Source of the DNA: CALOBA01 sp942491465
GTDB taxonomy: Bacteria; Pseudomonadota; Gammaproteobacteria; Chromatiales; Chromatiaceae
Assembly: GCA_942491465.1 (NCBI GenBank)
Contig: CALOBA010000045.1
Coordinates: 62,001-126,000 of the forward strand
Reading direction: 5' to 3'
Length of the DNA: 64,000 nt
The position numbers and the translations under genes are program-made. A model generated the notes under the pieces. It had not been told where the DNA came from. It searched no databases and saw only the letters and a list, made by a program, of their open reading frames with translations. The number at the start of each line of letters is the position of its first letter. Within the stretch, counting starts at the first letter, position 1. This document shows, piece by piece, positions 44,980-53,767 of this stretch.

Positions 44980-46081
44980 TGAGGTCGGCGCGCTCGCGCT
45001 CGGCCATATAGCGGGCGTAGGCGGGGCTGGCGAGCACGGCGCCCTCCAGGCCCTGATCGAGGGCCTTCTGGAACATCAGCTCCATGGCCAGGGTCTGGGC
45101 CTCGCGGATCGGCAGCGGGGTGCTGCCGCGGGTGTCGGGGAGCTGCTCGATGATGGCCAGCGCGCGGGCCATGCTGTCCTCGTCGGTGGCGGCGCCGAGC
45201 AGGGCGTAGACCATGCCGTAGAGGCCATCGAGCGTGGTCGGCAGCAGCGCGGCGGTGGCCTCGCCGGGCTCGGCGGCGAGCAGCGCCAGCACGTCGACCC
45301 CGGCCTGGATCTCCTTCAGCACGCCGAAGAACTCCGCCGCGTTGCCGGCGCCGATGCGGCCCTGGACGAAGACGCGCTTGGCGCTGTCGGAGATGTTCGA
45401 GCGCAGGACGTTGGAGATGTCCTCCCAGCCGCGGGGGCTGGCGCCGACCAGGTGGTCGTTGGCGAGCTGGGACTGGGTGTCGTCGAGGCGGTCGGGGCGG
45501 ACCTTGAGATAGGCCATGACCTCGGGGGCAAAGGCGTGGGCGATGGCGTAGTCCAGGAAGGCATCGATGACGGTCTGGACGTTGAAGTGGAACATCCGGT
45601 CCGCCAGCGCCGTACCCATGTCGTGGCTGACGGCGCCGTGGAAGGCGGCGTTGCCGGCGGCGACCACCTGCCAGCCGTCGGGCAGCTGGTAGTGGCCGAC
45701 GCGGCGGTCGAGGATCAGCGAGTAGGCGGAGATCTGCAGGCGCTGGTCGGCCGCCGTCAGCTCATCGAGGAACAGGATGCCTTCGCTTTGATCTGCGCCG
45801 GGCAGGAACTCGGGCGGGAACCAGACCGTCTTGCCCTGGCCCTCGTCGGCGAAGATGGCGCCGCGGATGTCGACGGGCTCGATGGTGGTGAGGCGCAGGT
45901 CGATCAGCGGGACCTTGAAGTGCTCCGCCACCTGGCGCACGACGGAGGACTTGCCGACGCCGCGGGTGCCCCAGAGCATCGAGGCGCGCTGACGCAGGAT
46001 CGGGTCGGCGTATTGCTCCTGCAGTGCGCTCTTGGCCGCGGCGATGGAGACGGCGGGGATGTTCATCGGGTTGCCTTGCAT
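44972..46081 (-). CDS. MoxR-like AAA ATPase
   Basis: 369 residues from the ATG at 46081, which has a GAGGA site. Walker A MLWGTRGVGKSSVVR, Walker B GILFLDELTAAD, sensor 1 VVAAGNAAFHGA, and the arginine-bearing ADRMFHFNV. The C-terminal ~150 residues are a helical lid. Partner of the DUF2201/VWA gene, with which it is translationally coupled. It is not close to CbbQ, despite the presence of a form II RuBisCO elsewhere in the window. Confidence 0.9.
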   Translation of the reverse strand: MQGNPMNIPAVSIAAAKSALQEQYADPILRQRASMLWGTRGVGKSSVVRQVAEHFKVPLIDLRLTTIEPVDIRGAIFADEGQGKTVWFPPEFLPGADQSEGILFLDELTAADQRLQISAYSLILDRRVGHYQLPDGWQVVAAGNAAFHGAVSHDMGTALADRMFHFNVQTVIDAFLDYAIAHAFAPEVMAYLKVRPDRLDDTQSQLANDHLVGASPRGWEDISNVLRSNISDSAKRVFVQGRIGAGNAAEFFGVLKEIQAGVDVLALLAAEPGEATAALLPTTLDGLYGMVYALLGAATDEDSMARALAIIEQLPDTRGSTPLPIREAQTLAMELMFQKALDQGLEGAVLASPAYARYMAERERADLNG

Positions 46082-46091
46082 ATGCGGGTCC

Positions 46092-46544
46092 TCAGGGCGC
46101 GACGGCCTCTGCCGCCAGCGTCTGCAGCGCCGCGCTGAGCTGGTCGGCAACCGGGCAGTCGGCGGCGGCGTGGCGCTCGGCAATGAAGCGCGGGTCGTTG
46201 TAGCCGATCCAGACCTGGCCGGCGGCGTCCTCCCAGATCAGGGCCTTGAGCGGCAAGTCGATGCCGATGGTTTGAGCACACTGCATGAACGGCGTTCCGC
46301 CCTTGGGATTGCCGAAGATCAGCAGCTGGGTCGGCCGCAGGGTCTGATCGATCTTTGCCGCGCCGGCGGCGTGGTCGATGCGCGCAAACAGCGTCAAGCC
46401 GCGCGCCTGCACCAGCGCTTCGAGCCGGTCGGCGGTTTGCGCGACGCCCCTGGGGCTTTGGATCTCGATCAGGCCGTCGGCGGCGAAGGCGGCGGTCCCG
46501 GCGGCCAGCAGTGCCGCCAGCGTCAGGGCTCGGTAAAGGTTCAT
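46092..46544 (-). CDS. Exported DUF302 protein
   Basis: 150 residues from the ATG at 46544. Signal peptide ALTLAALLAAGTAAFAADG, then the DUF302 domain (TLFARIDHAAGAAKIDQTLR, LLIFGNPKGGTPFMQCAQT, LPLKALIWEDAAGQVWIGYN). DUF302 is of unknown biochemical function, common in sulfur and iron bacteria. The stop lies 11 bp before the AAA ATPase start, so the three genes (DUF302, AAA, VWA) are likely one transcript. Confidence 0.9.
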   Translation of the reverse strand: MNLYRALTLAALLAAGTAAFAADGLIEIQSPRGVAQTADRLEALVQARGLTLFARIDHAAGAAKIDQTLRPTQLLIFGNPKGGTPFMQCAQTIGIDLPLKALIWEDAAGQVWIGYNDPRFIAERHAAADCPVADQLSAALQTLAAEAVAP

Positions 46545-46585
46545 GGTGCGTCCTCTGATGGGCAGGTTTGGGCTCTGAGTAGGGG

Positions 46586-47614
46586 TCAAGCGGTCTCGGT
46601 CTCAACCGCGGGCTTTGCCGTGGCTTTGCGGCGGCGCCCGCCCCGGGCCTTGACGGGCTCCGGGCCGATCCAGGCCGCTTGGGTCAGCGGCCGGGGCCGC
46701 CGCGGGATCTCGATGCGCGGCAGCTCGCGGAAGGAGAAGAAGGCCAGCAGCAGGATCGGGGGCATGTGGAAGATGAACATCTTGACCAGCGAGTCGTCGG
46801 CCAGCTCGACGAACTGGAGCAGCGGCGTGGCGGCGAGTAGCCCCAGGCCGATGGACAGCGGGATGGCGCGCTGCACCGCGACCCGCCAGCGCCGCAGCCG
46901 AAAGCGCGGGTCATAGGCCGCCGGCGCCGCCTCCAGGGTCCGCGTCAGGTGGCCGACGGCCTGGTCGACGGCCTCCTCCAGCTCGGCGGTGCGCGCCGGA
47001 TCGCGGCGCTTGACCTTGAGCGTGCCGCGCCAGCGCGGGCCGAAGCGGCGCAGCGGGCGCCAGCGCCAGCCGAGGACGGCGAGCAGGTCCTCCGGGGCGA
47101 ACAGGAGCAGGCCGGGTCCGGCGGTGAGTTCGATCTGTGCCGGCAGGCCGTAACCGCGGCGGGCGTCGAGCTGGAACAGGACGTCGGCGGGGCGGCCTTC
47201 GGCGGCGATCAGCGACGGATGGGCCGGCTGCTCCGGGTCGGGGCTGTCGACGCGGTAGCTGCGGGCGATGGGCACCCCGTGGCGGACGATGAACAGGCGC
47301 TCGGCGGAGAGCCGGCCCACGCGCTCGATCAGTGCCGCCGGGTCGCTGCCGGCGGCCTCGATGGTGGCGCTGGTGTCGTCGGCGGCGGTGAAGCGGCGCA
47401 GCAGCTTGAAGCGGCCCGGGCGCGGGCAGTCCAGCTCTAAGACCTCGCGCAGGGCGGGCAGGTCGGCATCGGGTCGGGCCGGGTGGTGCGTGCCTTGAAA
47501 GCGCAGCCGGCGGGCGGCGCGGTCGCTGTTGGGCAGGTCGACCTTCAGGCCCCGGGCGCTGAACGGGGCGACGAAGGTCAGGATCTCGTGATGGGTCAAT
47601 GGCCGCGTCGCCAT
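46586..47614 (-). CDS. Membrane protein of unknown function
   Basis: 342 residues. The first ~240 residues are soluble and rich in Arg, with no recognised domain. Two hydrophobic helices follow at ~250-270 (IPLSIGLGLLAATPLLQF) and ~280-297 (MFIFHMPPILLLAFF), then a basic tail. Cytoplasmic N-terminal domain anchored by a C-terminal hairpin is the simplest topology. 41 bp upstream of the DUF302 gene on the same strand. Confidence 0.65.
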   Translation of the reverse strand: MATRPLTHHEILTFVAPFSARGLKVDLPNSDRAARRLRFQGTHHPARPDADLPALREVLELDCPRPGRFKLLRRFTAADDTSATIEAAGSDPAALIERVGRLSAERLFIVRHGVPIARSYRVDSPDPEQPAHPSLIAAEGRPADVLFQLDARRGYGLPAQIELTAGPGLLLFAPEDLLAVLGWRWRPLRRFGPRWRGTLKVKRRDPARTAELEEAVDQAVGHLTRTLEAAPAAYDPRFRLRRWRVAVQRAIPLSIGLGLLAATPLLQFVELADDSLVKMFIFHMPPILLLAFFSFRELPRIEIPRRPRPLTQAAWIGPEPVKARGGRRRKATAKPAVETETA

Positions 47615-47669
47615 GGGTCGGGGCTCCCCTATGATGGTGTTGGTGGGCGATCGATGTCTGTGCTCGGCG

Positions 47670-47929
47670 TCATCCGACCTTGCGCGACCTCCGGGCCATG
47701 AGCAGGCGCACCGGCGCCAGGGTCAGCAGGCTCAACAGGAGGCCGCCGGCAACCCCGAACAGGATACTGGTGGGCTCCAGCGGTACACCCGGCTCGAATC
47801 GCGATGGCCGATCAGCCCTTGCGCGTAGTCCCTGTCGACGAACTTGGGGATCTGGAGGAAGACGATCAGGCCCGGGCCGAAAATCAATCGGTCGACAACG
47901 GTGAAGGCGATGTTAATGGGTCGGCGCAC
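47670..47929 (-). pseudogene. Probable frameshifted small membrane-protein gene
   Basis: One frame gives MRRPINIAFTVVDRLIFGPG and FLQIPKFVDRDYA; another continues with PSRFEPGVPLEPTSILFG, a hydrophobic helix LLLSLLTLAPVRLLMARR, and a stop at 47670. A one-base change near 47840 would join them into a ~86-residue two-helix protein. The family is not recognised. The rest of the gap 47930-48124 shows nothing. Confidence 0.35.
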
Positions 47930-48124
47930 TGTTCGGCTTGGGCCGTGGATTCGGTGTCCGGCGATGCGTCGGAGATCGACGGCCGGCGTGCGACAGTAGC
48001 CTTCGGCGGCTTCTCGGTCAATCGCCGCAAGCGGCTTGCCCGCTGCGGTCAGTCATCAAGCAGCGCCTCGGCGAGGGCGATCAGCGTCAGCGGCGCGCTG
48101 CCCTCGCGGGCTGTGCTCGGCCGT

Positions 48125-48640
48125 TCAGCGGCGGCTGAGCTGAAGCACCTGGCCGTCGCGTAGGAGCTGCAGGCTGTAGAGCCCGCCGGCCTGGGACGAC
48201 GCCCGTTTCAGCGCCCGCAGGCTGTCGACGGCCACGCGGTTGACCCCGAGGATCAGGTCGCCCTCGCGCAGCCCGGACAGCCAGGCCGGGCTCTCCGGGC
48301 GCAGCGGGCCGATGGCGACGTAGCGCGTGGCGCGGTGGCGGGCGCGACGTCGGACCTCGCCCATGAGGGCGCCTTCGAGGGCCGGGTCGATGCGCTCGCC
48401 GGGGATGAAGTGTCGGAAGAACGGGTCGCGCAGCAGCGGGTGGTGGGCGGCGGCGATCTGCGTCACGGTGGAGATGTTGACCACCGCGGGCAGGACCCGC
48501 TCCAGCATCGGGGCCAGACTGGGCAGCGGCTTGCCGTCGACCTAGGACGGCAGTGCCGCTTGGGTGCCGGCGCTCCAGAGGGCCGGCAGCAAGGTCAGCA
48601 GCAGCGAGGCGACGCGGAGTCGGGTCAGGGTCGTGATCAT
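48125..48640 (-). pseudogene. HtrA/DegQ-type protease pseudogene lacking the protease domain
   Basis: The signal peptide (LRVASLLLTLLPALWSAG) starting at 48640 is followed by an in-frame TAG at 48541-48543. The same frame then resumes LPSLAPMLERVLPAVVNIST and HPLLRDPFFRHF, the canonical start of mature DegQ-type proteases. It jumps directly to a PDZ C-terminus (ESPAWLSGLREGDLILGVNR, QAGGLYSLQLLRDGQVLQLS). The ~200-residue trypsin-like domain with its His-Asp-Ser triad and the first PDZ are gone. Two independent lesions make a sequencing error unlikely for the deletion. Confidence 0.8.
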
Positions 48641-48701
48641 CGGGGCTGGTCGGGGCTGGTCGGGCCTTGTGGGGCGGAAGCTGGTTGCTCCGTGGACGAC
48701 G

Positions 48702-48807
48702 CTAAGGATCGGTTCAGAAACAAGTGGCGCAGACCCCCGCTCGCTGAACCTTTTGATTGGCCGTTTCGTGGTTGCGTCTGCACCACTTGTTTCTGAACCT
48801 TGACTAA
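48702..48807 (-). repeat. MITE-like palindrome, family 1, copy E
   Basis: Ends GTTCAGAAACAAGTGG and CCACTTGTTTCTGAAC, bordered by CTAA on both sides. Lies 62 bp upstream of the HtrA pseudogene start and 51 bp beyond the maf stop. Confidence 0.88.
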
Positions 48808-48858
48808 TGGGATCTGTATCGCCCGATCGGTCCGGGTCAAGTCCGTCGCGGATGCCGA

Positions 48859-49473
48859 TCAGTCGGTGACGGGTGGCCCAATCGGGTCGGTCAGCACGTC
48901 GATCCCGGCCTCGGCCAGCAACGCGATCAAACGGATCAACGGCAGGCCGATCAGCGCGTTCGGGTCATCGCCCTCAAGCCCCTCGAACAGCGCGATGCCG
49001 AGCCCTTCGGACTTGAAGCTGCCGGCGCAGTCATAGGGCTGCTCGCGATCCACATAGGCGGCGATCTGTGCGTCGGTCAGTGGGCGAAACCGGACCTGGA
49101 ACGGCTCGCAGAGCACCCGCGCCTTGCCGGTCGGGGCATGCAGCAGACAGAGCCCGGTCAGGAACAGGACCGAGCGACCGCTGGCGGCGCGCAGCTGGGC
49201 GACGGCGCGGGGACGCTCGCCGGGCTTGCCCAGGACCTGATCGTCCAGGCAGGCCACCTGGTCGGAGCCGATGATCAGCGCGTCGGGGTGGGCGTCGGCA
49301 ACGGCGCGGGCCTTGGCCTCGGCCAGGCGCTGCACCAAGGCCTCGGGCGGCTCGTTCGGCCGGCGGGTCTCGTCGATGTCGGGGGACGCGGCGGCGAAGC
49401 GCAGCCCGAGTTGCTCGAGCAGGGCGCGGCGGTAGCGCGACGTGGAGGCGAGGACCAATGGGGACTGTGACAT
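48859..49473 (-). CDS. yceF: Maf-like nucleotide pyrophosphatase (YceF group)
   Basis: 204 residues. Maf signature SPLVLASTSRYRRALLEQLG, VDETRRPNE-like DIDETRRPNEPPEALVQRLA, catalytic IIGSDQVACLDDQVLGKPG, and CAGSFKSEGLGIALFEGLEG. Closest in pattern to YceF, which hydrolyses 7-methyl-GTP. The usual downstream neighbours yceD-rpmF are absent. A GTTGTC/GTAATC microsatellite begins 12 bp upstream of the ATG, where its length could affect expression. Confidence 0.93.
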   Translation of the reverse strand: MSQSPLVLASTSRYRRALLEQLGLRFAAASPDIDETRRPNEPPEALVQRLAEAKARAVADAHPDALIIGSDQVACLDDQVLGKPGERPRAVAQLRAASGRSVLFLTGLCLLHAPTGKARVLCEPFQVRFRPLTDAQIAAYVDREQPYDCAGSFKSEGLGIALFEGLEGDDPNALIGLPLIRLIALLAEAGIDVLTDPIGPPVTD

Positions 49474-49485
49474 GCGCTCGGTCTT

Positions 49486-49573
49486 AGTCGTTGTCGTTGT
49501 CGTTGTCGTTGTCGTAATCGTAATCGTAATCGTAATCGTAATCGTAATCGTGATCGTAATCGCGGTCGATATC
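49486..49573. repeat. Hexanucleotide microsatellite locus 3
   Basis: A GTTGTC tract changes without a break into a GTAATC tract (about eight units with two point changes). Unlike loci 1 and 2 it has no complementary (GACAAC) arm. It occupies almost the entire gap between ycgN and the maf start codon. Confidence 0.9.
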
Positions 49574-49584
49574 GGCTACGGCGC

Positions 49585-50031
49585 TCAGCGAATCCAATCG
49601 ATCAGCCGCATCAACGGATCACCCGCGCGCGTCTCGCAGGTGACCCGCCCGCGCACGCTGTGCCCTGCGCGCGGGACGGACTCGGGATCACCGCTCAGCA
49701 GTGGATGCCAGTCCGGCAGCGGGTTGCCCTGGGCCACCAGGCGGTAGGCGCAGGTCTCGGGCAGCCAGGTGGGGTCGGCAAGCACGGCCGGGGTCAGGGT
49801 CACGCAGTCGGAGACGAGCCGGGAGCGGTTGGGGTAGTCGGTACAGCCGCAGGTGTCTTGATCCAGCAGCCGACAGGCGACGTCGGTGTAGTGCAGCCGG
49901 CCGTTCTCATCATCTACAAATTTGTGCACGCAGCACTTGGCGCAGCCGTCGCAGAGTGCTTCCCATTGGGTGCGGTCCATCTCGGCCAGCGGGATCTGCT
50001 CCCAGTAGCGGTCGGGGTCGTTGTCGGTCAC
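49585..50031 (-). CDS. ycgN: YcgN-family cysteine-cluster protein
   Basis: 148 residues from a GTG at 50031; no ATG fits the family length. Cys-rich core: LCDGCAKCCVHKF, DVACRLLDQDTCGCTDYPNR, DCVTLT and WLPETCAYR. This is the UPF0260/YkgJ-like Cys cluster, probably binding zinc or an iron-sulfur cluster. Function unknown. Leftward with maf behind it. The next gene (ogt) runs away to the right. Confidence 0.9.
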   Translation of the reverse strand: MTDNDPDRYWEQIPLAEMDRTQWEALCDGCAKCCVHKFVDDENGRLHYTDVACRLLDQDTCGCTDYPNRSRLVSDCVTLTPAVLADPTWLPETCAYRLVAQGNPLPDWHPLLSGDPESVPRAGHSVRGRVTCETRAGDPLMRLIDWIR

Positions 50032-50234
50032 TGTCGGTATCGGAATCTTGCCGGTGGCGGAGTATGCCGCGACTATAACGCAACCCGCCGGGCGGCGACG
50101 GATGCGGGTGCGCGGGCGGGCGCCGCTCGGCGGTGTGACACCGCTCCGCCTTTGCGAGCTGGCGGCCTTTGCGGGTACAGTCGCGTCTCGACGGTCGCCG
50201 CATGGGCGTCGGCCCAGCAGATGAGGGATGTCCC

Positions 50235-50702
50235 GTGAGCTACTCCGCGCTGATCCCAACCCCGTTCGGACCCGTCGCCGTGTCCTGGACCGGCGACTCT
50301 TTGACGCGGGTCGACCTGATTCCGGCCTTGGCGTCCACCGACGCCTGCGCGCCGGCCTGGGTCAGCGACGAGCTGACCGCCTACCTTCGCGATGGTGCCC
50401 ATCGCCCGCGGATTCCGCTGCGCCTGCAGGGCACCGCCTTCCAGCGCCGGGTCTGGGACCTGATCGCCCACATCCCGGCCGGGCTGACCCGGACCTACGG
50501 CGCCCTGGCCGCCGAGATGGGCAGCGGCGCCCGCGCCGTCGGCAATGCCTGCCGGGCAAACCCCTGTCCGTTGGTCATCCCCTGTCATCGGGTGGTGGCC
50601 GCGCAGGGGCTCGGCGGCTTTGCCGGCGACCGCGACGGCCGGCTGCTGGGGATCAAGCGCTGGCTGCTCGACCACGAGGGGGCCGATCCGCGATGCGCCT
50701 GA
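50235..50702 (+). CDS. ogt: Methylated-DNA-protein cysteine methyltransferase
   Basis: 155 residues from a GTG at 50235 with a GAGGG site. Transfers the alkyl group of O6-alkylguanine to its own Cys. Active site PLVIPCHRVVAAQGLGGFAG with the acceptor Cys in PCHR; helix-turn-helix RRVWDLIAHIPAGLTRTYG; asparagine hinge NACRANPCP. Overlaps xerD by 10 bp. Confidence 0.95.
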   Translation: MSYSALIPTPFGPVAVSWTGDSLTRVDLIPALASTDACAPAWVSDELTAYLRDGAHRPRIPLRLQGTAFQRRVWDLIAHIPAGLTRTYGALAAEMGSGARAVGNACRANPCPLVIPCHRVVAAQGLGGFAGDRDGRLLGIKRWLLDHEGADPRCA

Positions 50703-51598
50703 ACGACACCCAGCGCGCCCTGATCGAGGCCTTTGCCGACGCGCTCTGGCTGGAGCGGGGCCTGAGCCGCAACACCCTGTCCGCCTACCAGTCCGATCTG
50801 CGCGCCTTCGCCGGCTGGCTGGCGGCGGACCGGCGGCGTGAGCTGCCGCAGGCCGCGCGCGCGGACCTGCTGGACTACCTGGCGGTGCTGGCGCGCGCGG
50901 GCCGGCGCCCCCGGTCCACGGCCAGATCCCTGTCCTGCCTGCGCCAGTTCTACGGCCACCTGGCTCGCCAGGGCCAAATCCCGGAGGACCCGACGGCGCG
51001 GATCGATGCGCCGAAGCTGGGCCGACCGCTGCCCGGCAGCTTGACCGAGGTCGAGGTCGAGGCGCTGTTGGCGGCCCCGGACACCAGCGACCCCCGCGGC
51101 CATCGTGATCGCACCATGTTGGAGCTGCTCTATGCCTGCGGGCTGCGCGTCACCGAGCTGGTGGAGCTGACCCCATCGGCGATCAGCCTGACCCAGGGCG
51201 TGGTGCGCGTCACCGGCAAGGGCGACAAGGAACGGCTGGTGCCGCTGGGGGAGGAGGCTGCGGCTTGGCTCGCCGCGTACCTGCGCGGCGCACGCGGGGC
51301 GCTGCTCGGGGCACGCACCAGTGACTACCTGTTCCCGACCAATCGCAGCCCCTGCCTGACGCGGCAGGCGTTCTGGCAGCTGATCAAGCGCTACGCCCAG
51401 CAGGCCGGCATCGTCAAGCCCCTGTCCCCGCATACCGTGCGCCACGCCTTCGCGACCCATCTGCTCAACCATGGCGCCGACCTGCGCGTGGTTCAGATGC
51501 TGCTTGGTCACAGCGACCTTTCGACCACCCAGATCTACACCCATGTTGCCAAGGAGCGGCTGCGGCAGCTGCACGCGACCCATCACCCACGCGCCTGA
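50693..51598 (+). CDS. xerD: Tyrosine recombinase XerD
   Basis: 301 residues. Chromosome dimer resolution at dif, with XerC and FtsK. N-terminal SAM-like domain (LSRNTLSAYQSDLRAFAGWL). Catalytic residues are all visible: Arg in YACGLRVTELVEL, Lys in GKGDKERLVP, HTVRHAFATHLL (His/Arg), LGHSDLSTTQIYTH (His and the Tyr nucleophile). Overlap with ogt implies cotranscription. Confidence 0.96.
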   Translation: MRLNDTQRALIEAFADALWLERGLSRNTLSAYQSDLRAFAGWLAADRRRELPQAARADLLDYLAVLARAGRRPRSTARSLSCLRQFYGHLARQGQIPEDPTARIDAPKLGRPLPGSLTEVEVEALLAAPDTSDPRGHRDRTMLELLYACGLRVTELVELTPSAISLTQGVVRVTGKGDKERLVPLGEEAAAWLAAYLRGARGALLGARTSDYLFPTNRSPCLTRQAFWQLIKRYAQQAGIVKPLSPHTVRHAFATHLLNHGADLRVVQMLLGHSDLSTTQIYTHVAKERLRQLHATHHPRA

Positions 51599-51668
51599 CC
51601 ACAAAGGTGGAACTTCAGCGCCCGTTGCTCTATCGTACAACCGACGCCAGCAACCATCGATATAGCCC

Positions 51669-52151
51669 ATGCCAACGTTTGATACCGTCTCCGAGCTGGA
51701 CCTGCAAGAGGTCCGCAACGCGGTCGACCAATCCAACCGCGAGATCGGCACCCGCTTCGACTTCAAAGGGGTCGACGCCGAGTTCACCCTCGGCGACGCC
51801 GAGGTCCAGTTGCGCGGCGAGCAGGAATTCCAGCTCCAGCAGATGCTGGACATCCTCCGCCAGAAGCTGGCCAAGCGGAAGATCGACCTCGGCGTGCTCG
51901 ACCCGGACGAGCCCGAGACCACGCTCAACGCCGCGCGCCAGCGCGTCGGCCTCAAGCAGGGGGTCGACAGCGACACCGCCAAGCGCATGGTCAAGGCGCT
52001 CAAGGCCAGCAAGCTCAAGGTGCAGGCGCAGATTCAAGGCGATCAGGTGCGCGTCACCGGCAAGAAGCGCGATGATCTTCAGCAGGCCATCGCCCTGCTG
52101 CGGGAGACCGACTGGGGACGTCCGCTCCAATTTATCAATTTCAGAGACTGA
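51669..52151 (+). CDS. yajQ: YajQ-family nucleotide-binding protein
   Basis: 160 residues. Both RNP-like halves are present (SELDLQEVRNAVDQSNREI, RFDFKG, then KVQAQIQGDQVRVTGKKRDD and the terminal RPLQFINFRD). Binds nucleotides or c-di-GMP in characterised relatives. Two bases before dsbC, so the pair is cotranscribed. Confidence 0.96.
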   Translation: MPTFDTVSELDLQEVRNAVDQSNREIGTRFDFKGVDAEFTLGDAEVQLRGEQEFQLQQMLDILRQKLAKRKIDLGVLDPDEPETTLNAARQRVGLKQGVDSDTAKRMVKALKASKLKVQAQIQGDQVRVTGKKRDDLQQAIALLRETDWGRPLQFINFRD

Positions 52152-52153
52152 TC

Positions 52154-52891
52154 ATGACCCACTCAAGGACCATTTGCCGTTCGATCACCGCCGCCTTGGC
52201 GGGCGCGTTGCTGCTTGCCGGCACGGCGAGCTTTGCCCAGGAGGCCGCGGCCATCCGCGCCGCGTTGGCCAAGGTGCTCCCCGACCACAAGGTCACCAGC
52301 GTGCGCCCGACCCCCATTGACGGGCTCTATCAGGTGGACGTGGGCCCGCAGGTCATGTTCGTCACCGGCGACGGCCGCTACCTGATCGACGGCGCCGTCA
52401 TCGACCTCGAGACGCGGGAGAATCTCAGCGCCAAGGCCGAGGCGGACGCCCGGCGGCGCGTGATAGCGGGCGTCAGCGAGGACGACATGATCGTCTTCGC
52501 CCAGGGTTCGCCTAAGCACCAAGTGACGGTCTTCACCGACATCGACTGCGGCTACTGCCGCAAGCTGCACAGCCAGATCGCCGACTACGAGGCCGAGGGC
52601 ATCAGCGTGCGCTATCTGTTCTATCCCCGCAGCGGTGTCGGCTCGCCGTCTTACAAGAAAGCAGTGGCGGTCTGGTGTGCCGATGATCAGCGTGCCGCCA
52701 TGACCGACGCGAAAAACGGCAAGTCGGTGCCGCCCAGCGACTGCAGCAATCCCGTCGAGGAGCATATGGCGCTCGGCGAGATGATGGGCATCCGCGGCAC
52801 CCCGGCGATTGTGCTCGAGAGCGGTGAGATGGTCCCCGGCTATGTGGAGCCGAAGCGTCTCGCCGCCATGTTGGAGCGCGGCTCGGACTAA
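52154..52891 (+). CDS. dsbC: Thiol:disulfide interchange protein DsbC
   Basis: 245 residues. Signal peptide AALAGALLLAGTASFAQ, an N-terminal dimerisation domain (~25-85), and a C-terminal thioredoxin-like domain with active site FTDIDCGYCRKLHSQI. The cis-Pro region is GIRGTPAIVLESGEMVPGY. A periplasmic disulfide isomerase, kept reduced by DsbD. Extra Cys residues (VWCADD, DCSN) match the second disulfide of the family. Confidence 0.96.
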   Translation: MTHSRTICRSITAALAGALLLAGTASFAQEAAAIRAALAKVLPDHKVTSVRPTPIDGLYQVDVGPQVMFVTGDGRYLIDGAVIDLETRENLSAKAEADARRRVIAGVSEDDMIVFAQGSPKHQVTVFTDIDCGYCRKLHSQIADYEAEGISVRYLFYPRSGVGSPSYKKAVAVWCADDQRAAMTDAKNGKSVPPSDCSNPVEEHMALGEMMGIRGTPAIVLESGEMVPGYVEPKRLAAMLERGSD

Positions 52892-52896
52892 AGCCG

Positions 52897-53700
52897 TTGC
52901 CGAAGCTGCACGACGCGGCGGGCTCAAGCGGAGTCCAGGATCGCCCCGCCGTCGAATATGCCTGGCGGACCCATACGGGGTTGATACGCGCCCGCAACGA
53001 GGACTCGGTGGAGGTGCTGCCCGAGCAGGGGATCATGGTCGTCGCCGACGGCATCGGCGGTGCCAGTGCCGGGGAGGTGGCCAGCTCCATGGCTGCGGAC
53101 ATCATCAGCAAGCGGCTGGCGGCGCAGGGCAGCCTGCACGACAACCCGAAGAAGGCGCTGATGCTGGCGGAGGCGGCGGTGGGCGAGGCCAATGCCGCGA
53201 TCCTCGCGCGCGCCCGCAGCGAGGATCGTTGCGCCGGCATGGGCACCACGGTGGTGGTCGGCTACGTCGGCGACGGCTGGATGGCCTACGCCCACGTCGG
53301 CGACTCGCGCCTGTACCAGCTGCGTGACAACACGCTGCATCAGCTCACGGTGGATCACTCCTTTATCCAAGACGTGGTCAACCAGGGCTTCTTCCCGAGT
53401 TTGGAGGAGGCGCGCGAGTACGGCATCAACGAGAACGTGCTCACCCGCGCGGTGGGCTCCACGGCGCGCTTGGCCGTTGCCGTCAGCATCACCGAGCTGC
53501 GTGCCGGTGACATCTACCTGCTCTGCACCGACGGCCTCAGCAACATGGTCAGCGACGACGAGCTCTGCTATCTGCTCTCCGCGGCCAAGGGCAAGCTCGA
53601 TACGGCGGCCAACGCCCTGATCCACCTCGCCTGCGAGGCCGGCGGCGTCGACAACATCACCCTGTCGCTGATGCGTGTGAATCGGGTCGAGGTCGGCTGA
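52897..53700 (+). CDS. PP2C-type serine/threonine phosphatase
   Basis: 267 residues from a TTG at 52897; the start is uncertain, because the conserved domain begins ~20 residues in at WRTHTGLIRARNEDS. Metal-binding motifs are complete: NEDS, VVADGIGGASAGE, GMGTTVVVGYV, AHVGDSRLYQL, LLCTDGLSNM, and GGVDNITL. A compact cytoplasmic PP2C with no extra domain. The natural opposing kinase in the window is at 12824-13771, but it is not adjacent. Confidence 0.92.
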   Translation: MPKLHDAAGSSGVQDRPAVEYAWRTHTGLIRARNEDSVEVLPEQGIMVVADGIGGASAGEVASSMAADIISKRLAAQGSLHDNPKKALMLAEAAVGEANAAILARARSEDRCAGMGTTVVVGYVGDGWMAYAHVGDSRLYQLRDNTLHQLTVDHSFIQDVVNQGFFPSLEEAREYGINENVLTRAVGSTARLAVAVSITELRAGDIYLLCTDGLSNMVSDDELCYLLSAAKGKLDTAANALIHLACEAGGVDNITLSLMRVNRVEVG

Positions 53701-53767
53701 TCCACCATCCCCAAAGCCGACCGGGGCCGCCCCGGCCGGATCGCTGAGAACCACGAGGAAACCCCCG

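Noticed and set aside
43609..46081. AAA + VWA pair as CbbQ/CbbO RuBisCO activase
   Set aside because: The ATPase lacks the CbbQ sequence pattern, the VWA protein has a DUF2201 N-terminus rather than CbbO architecture, and the pair is 20 kb from cbbM.
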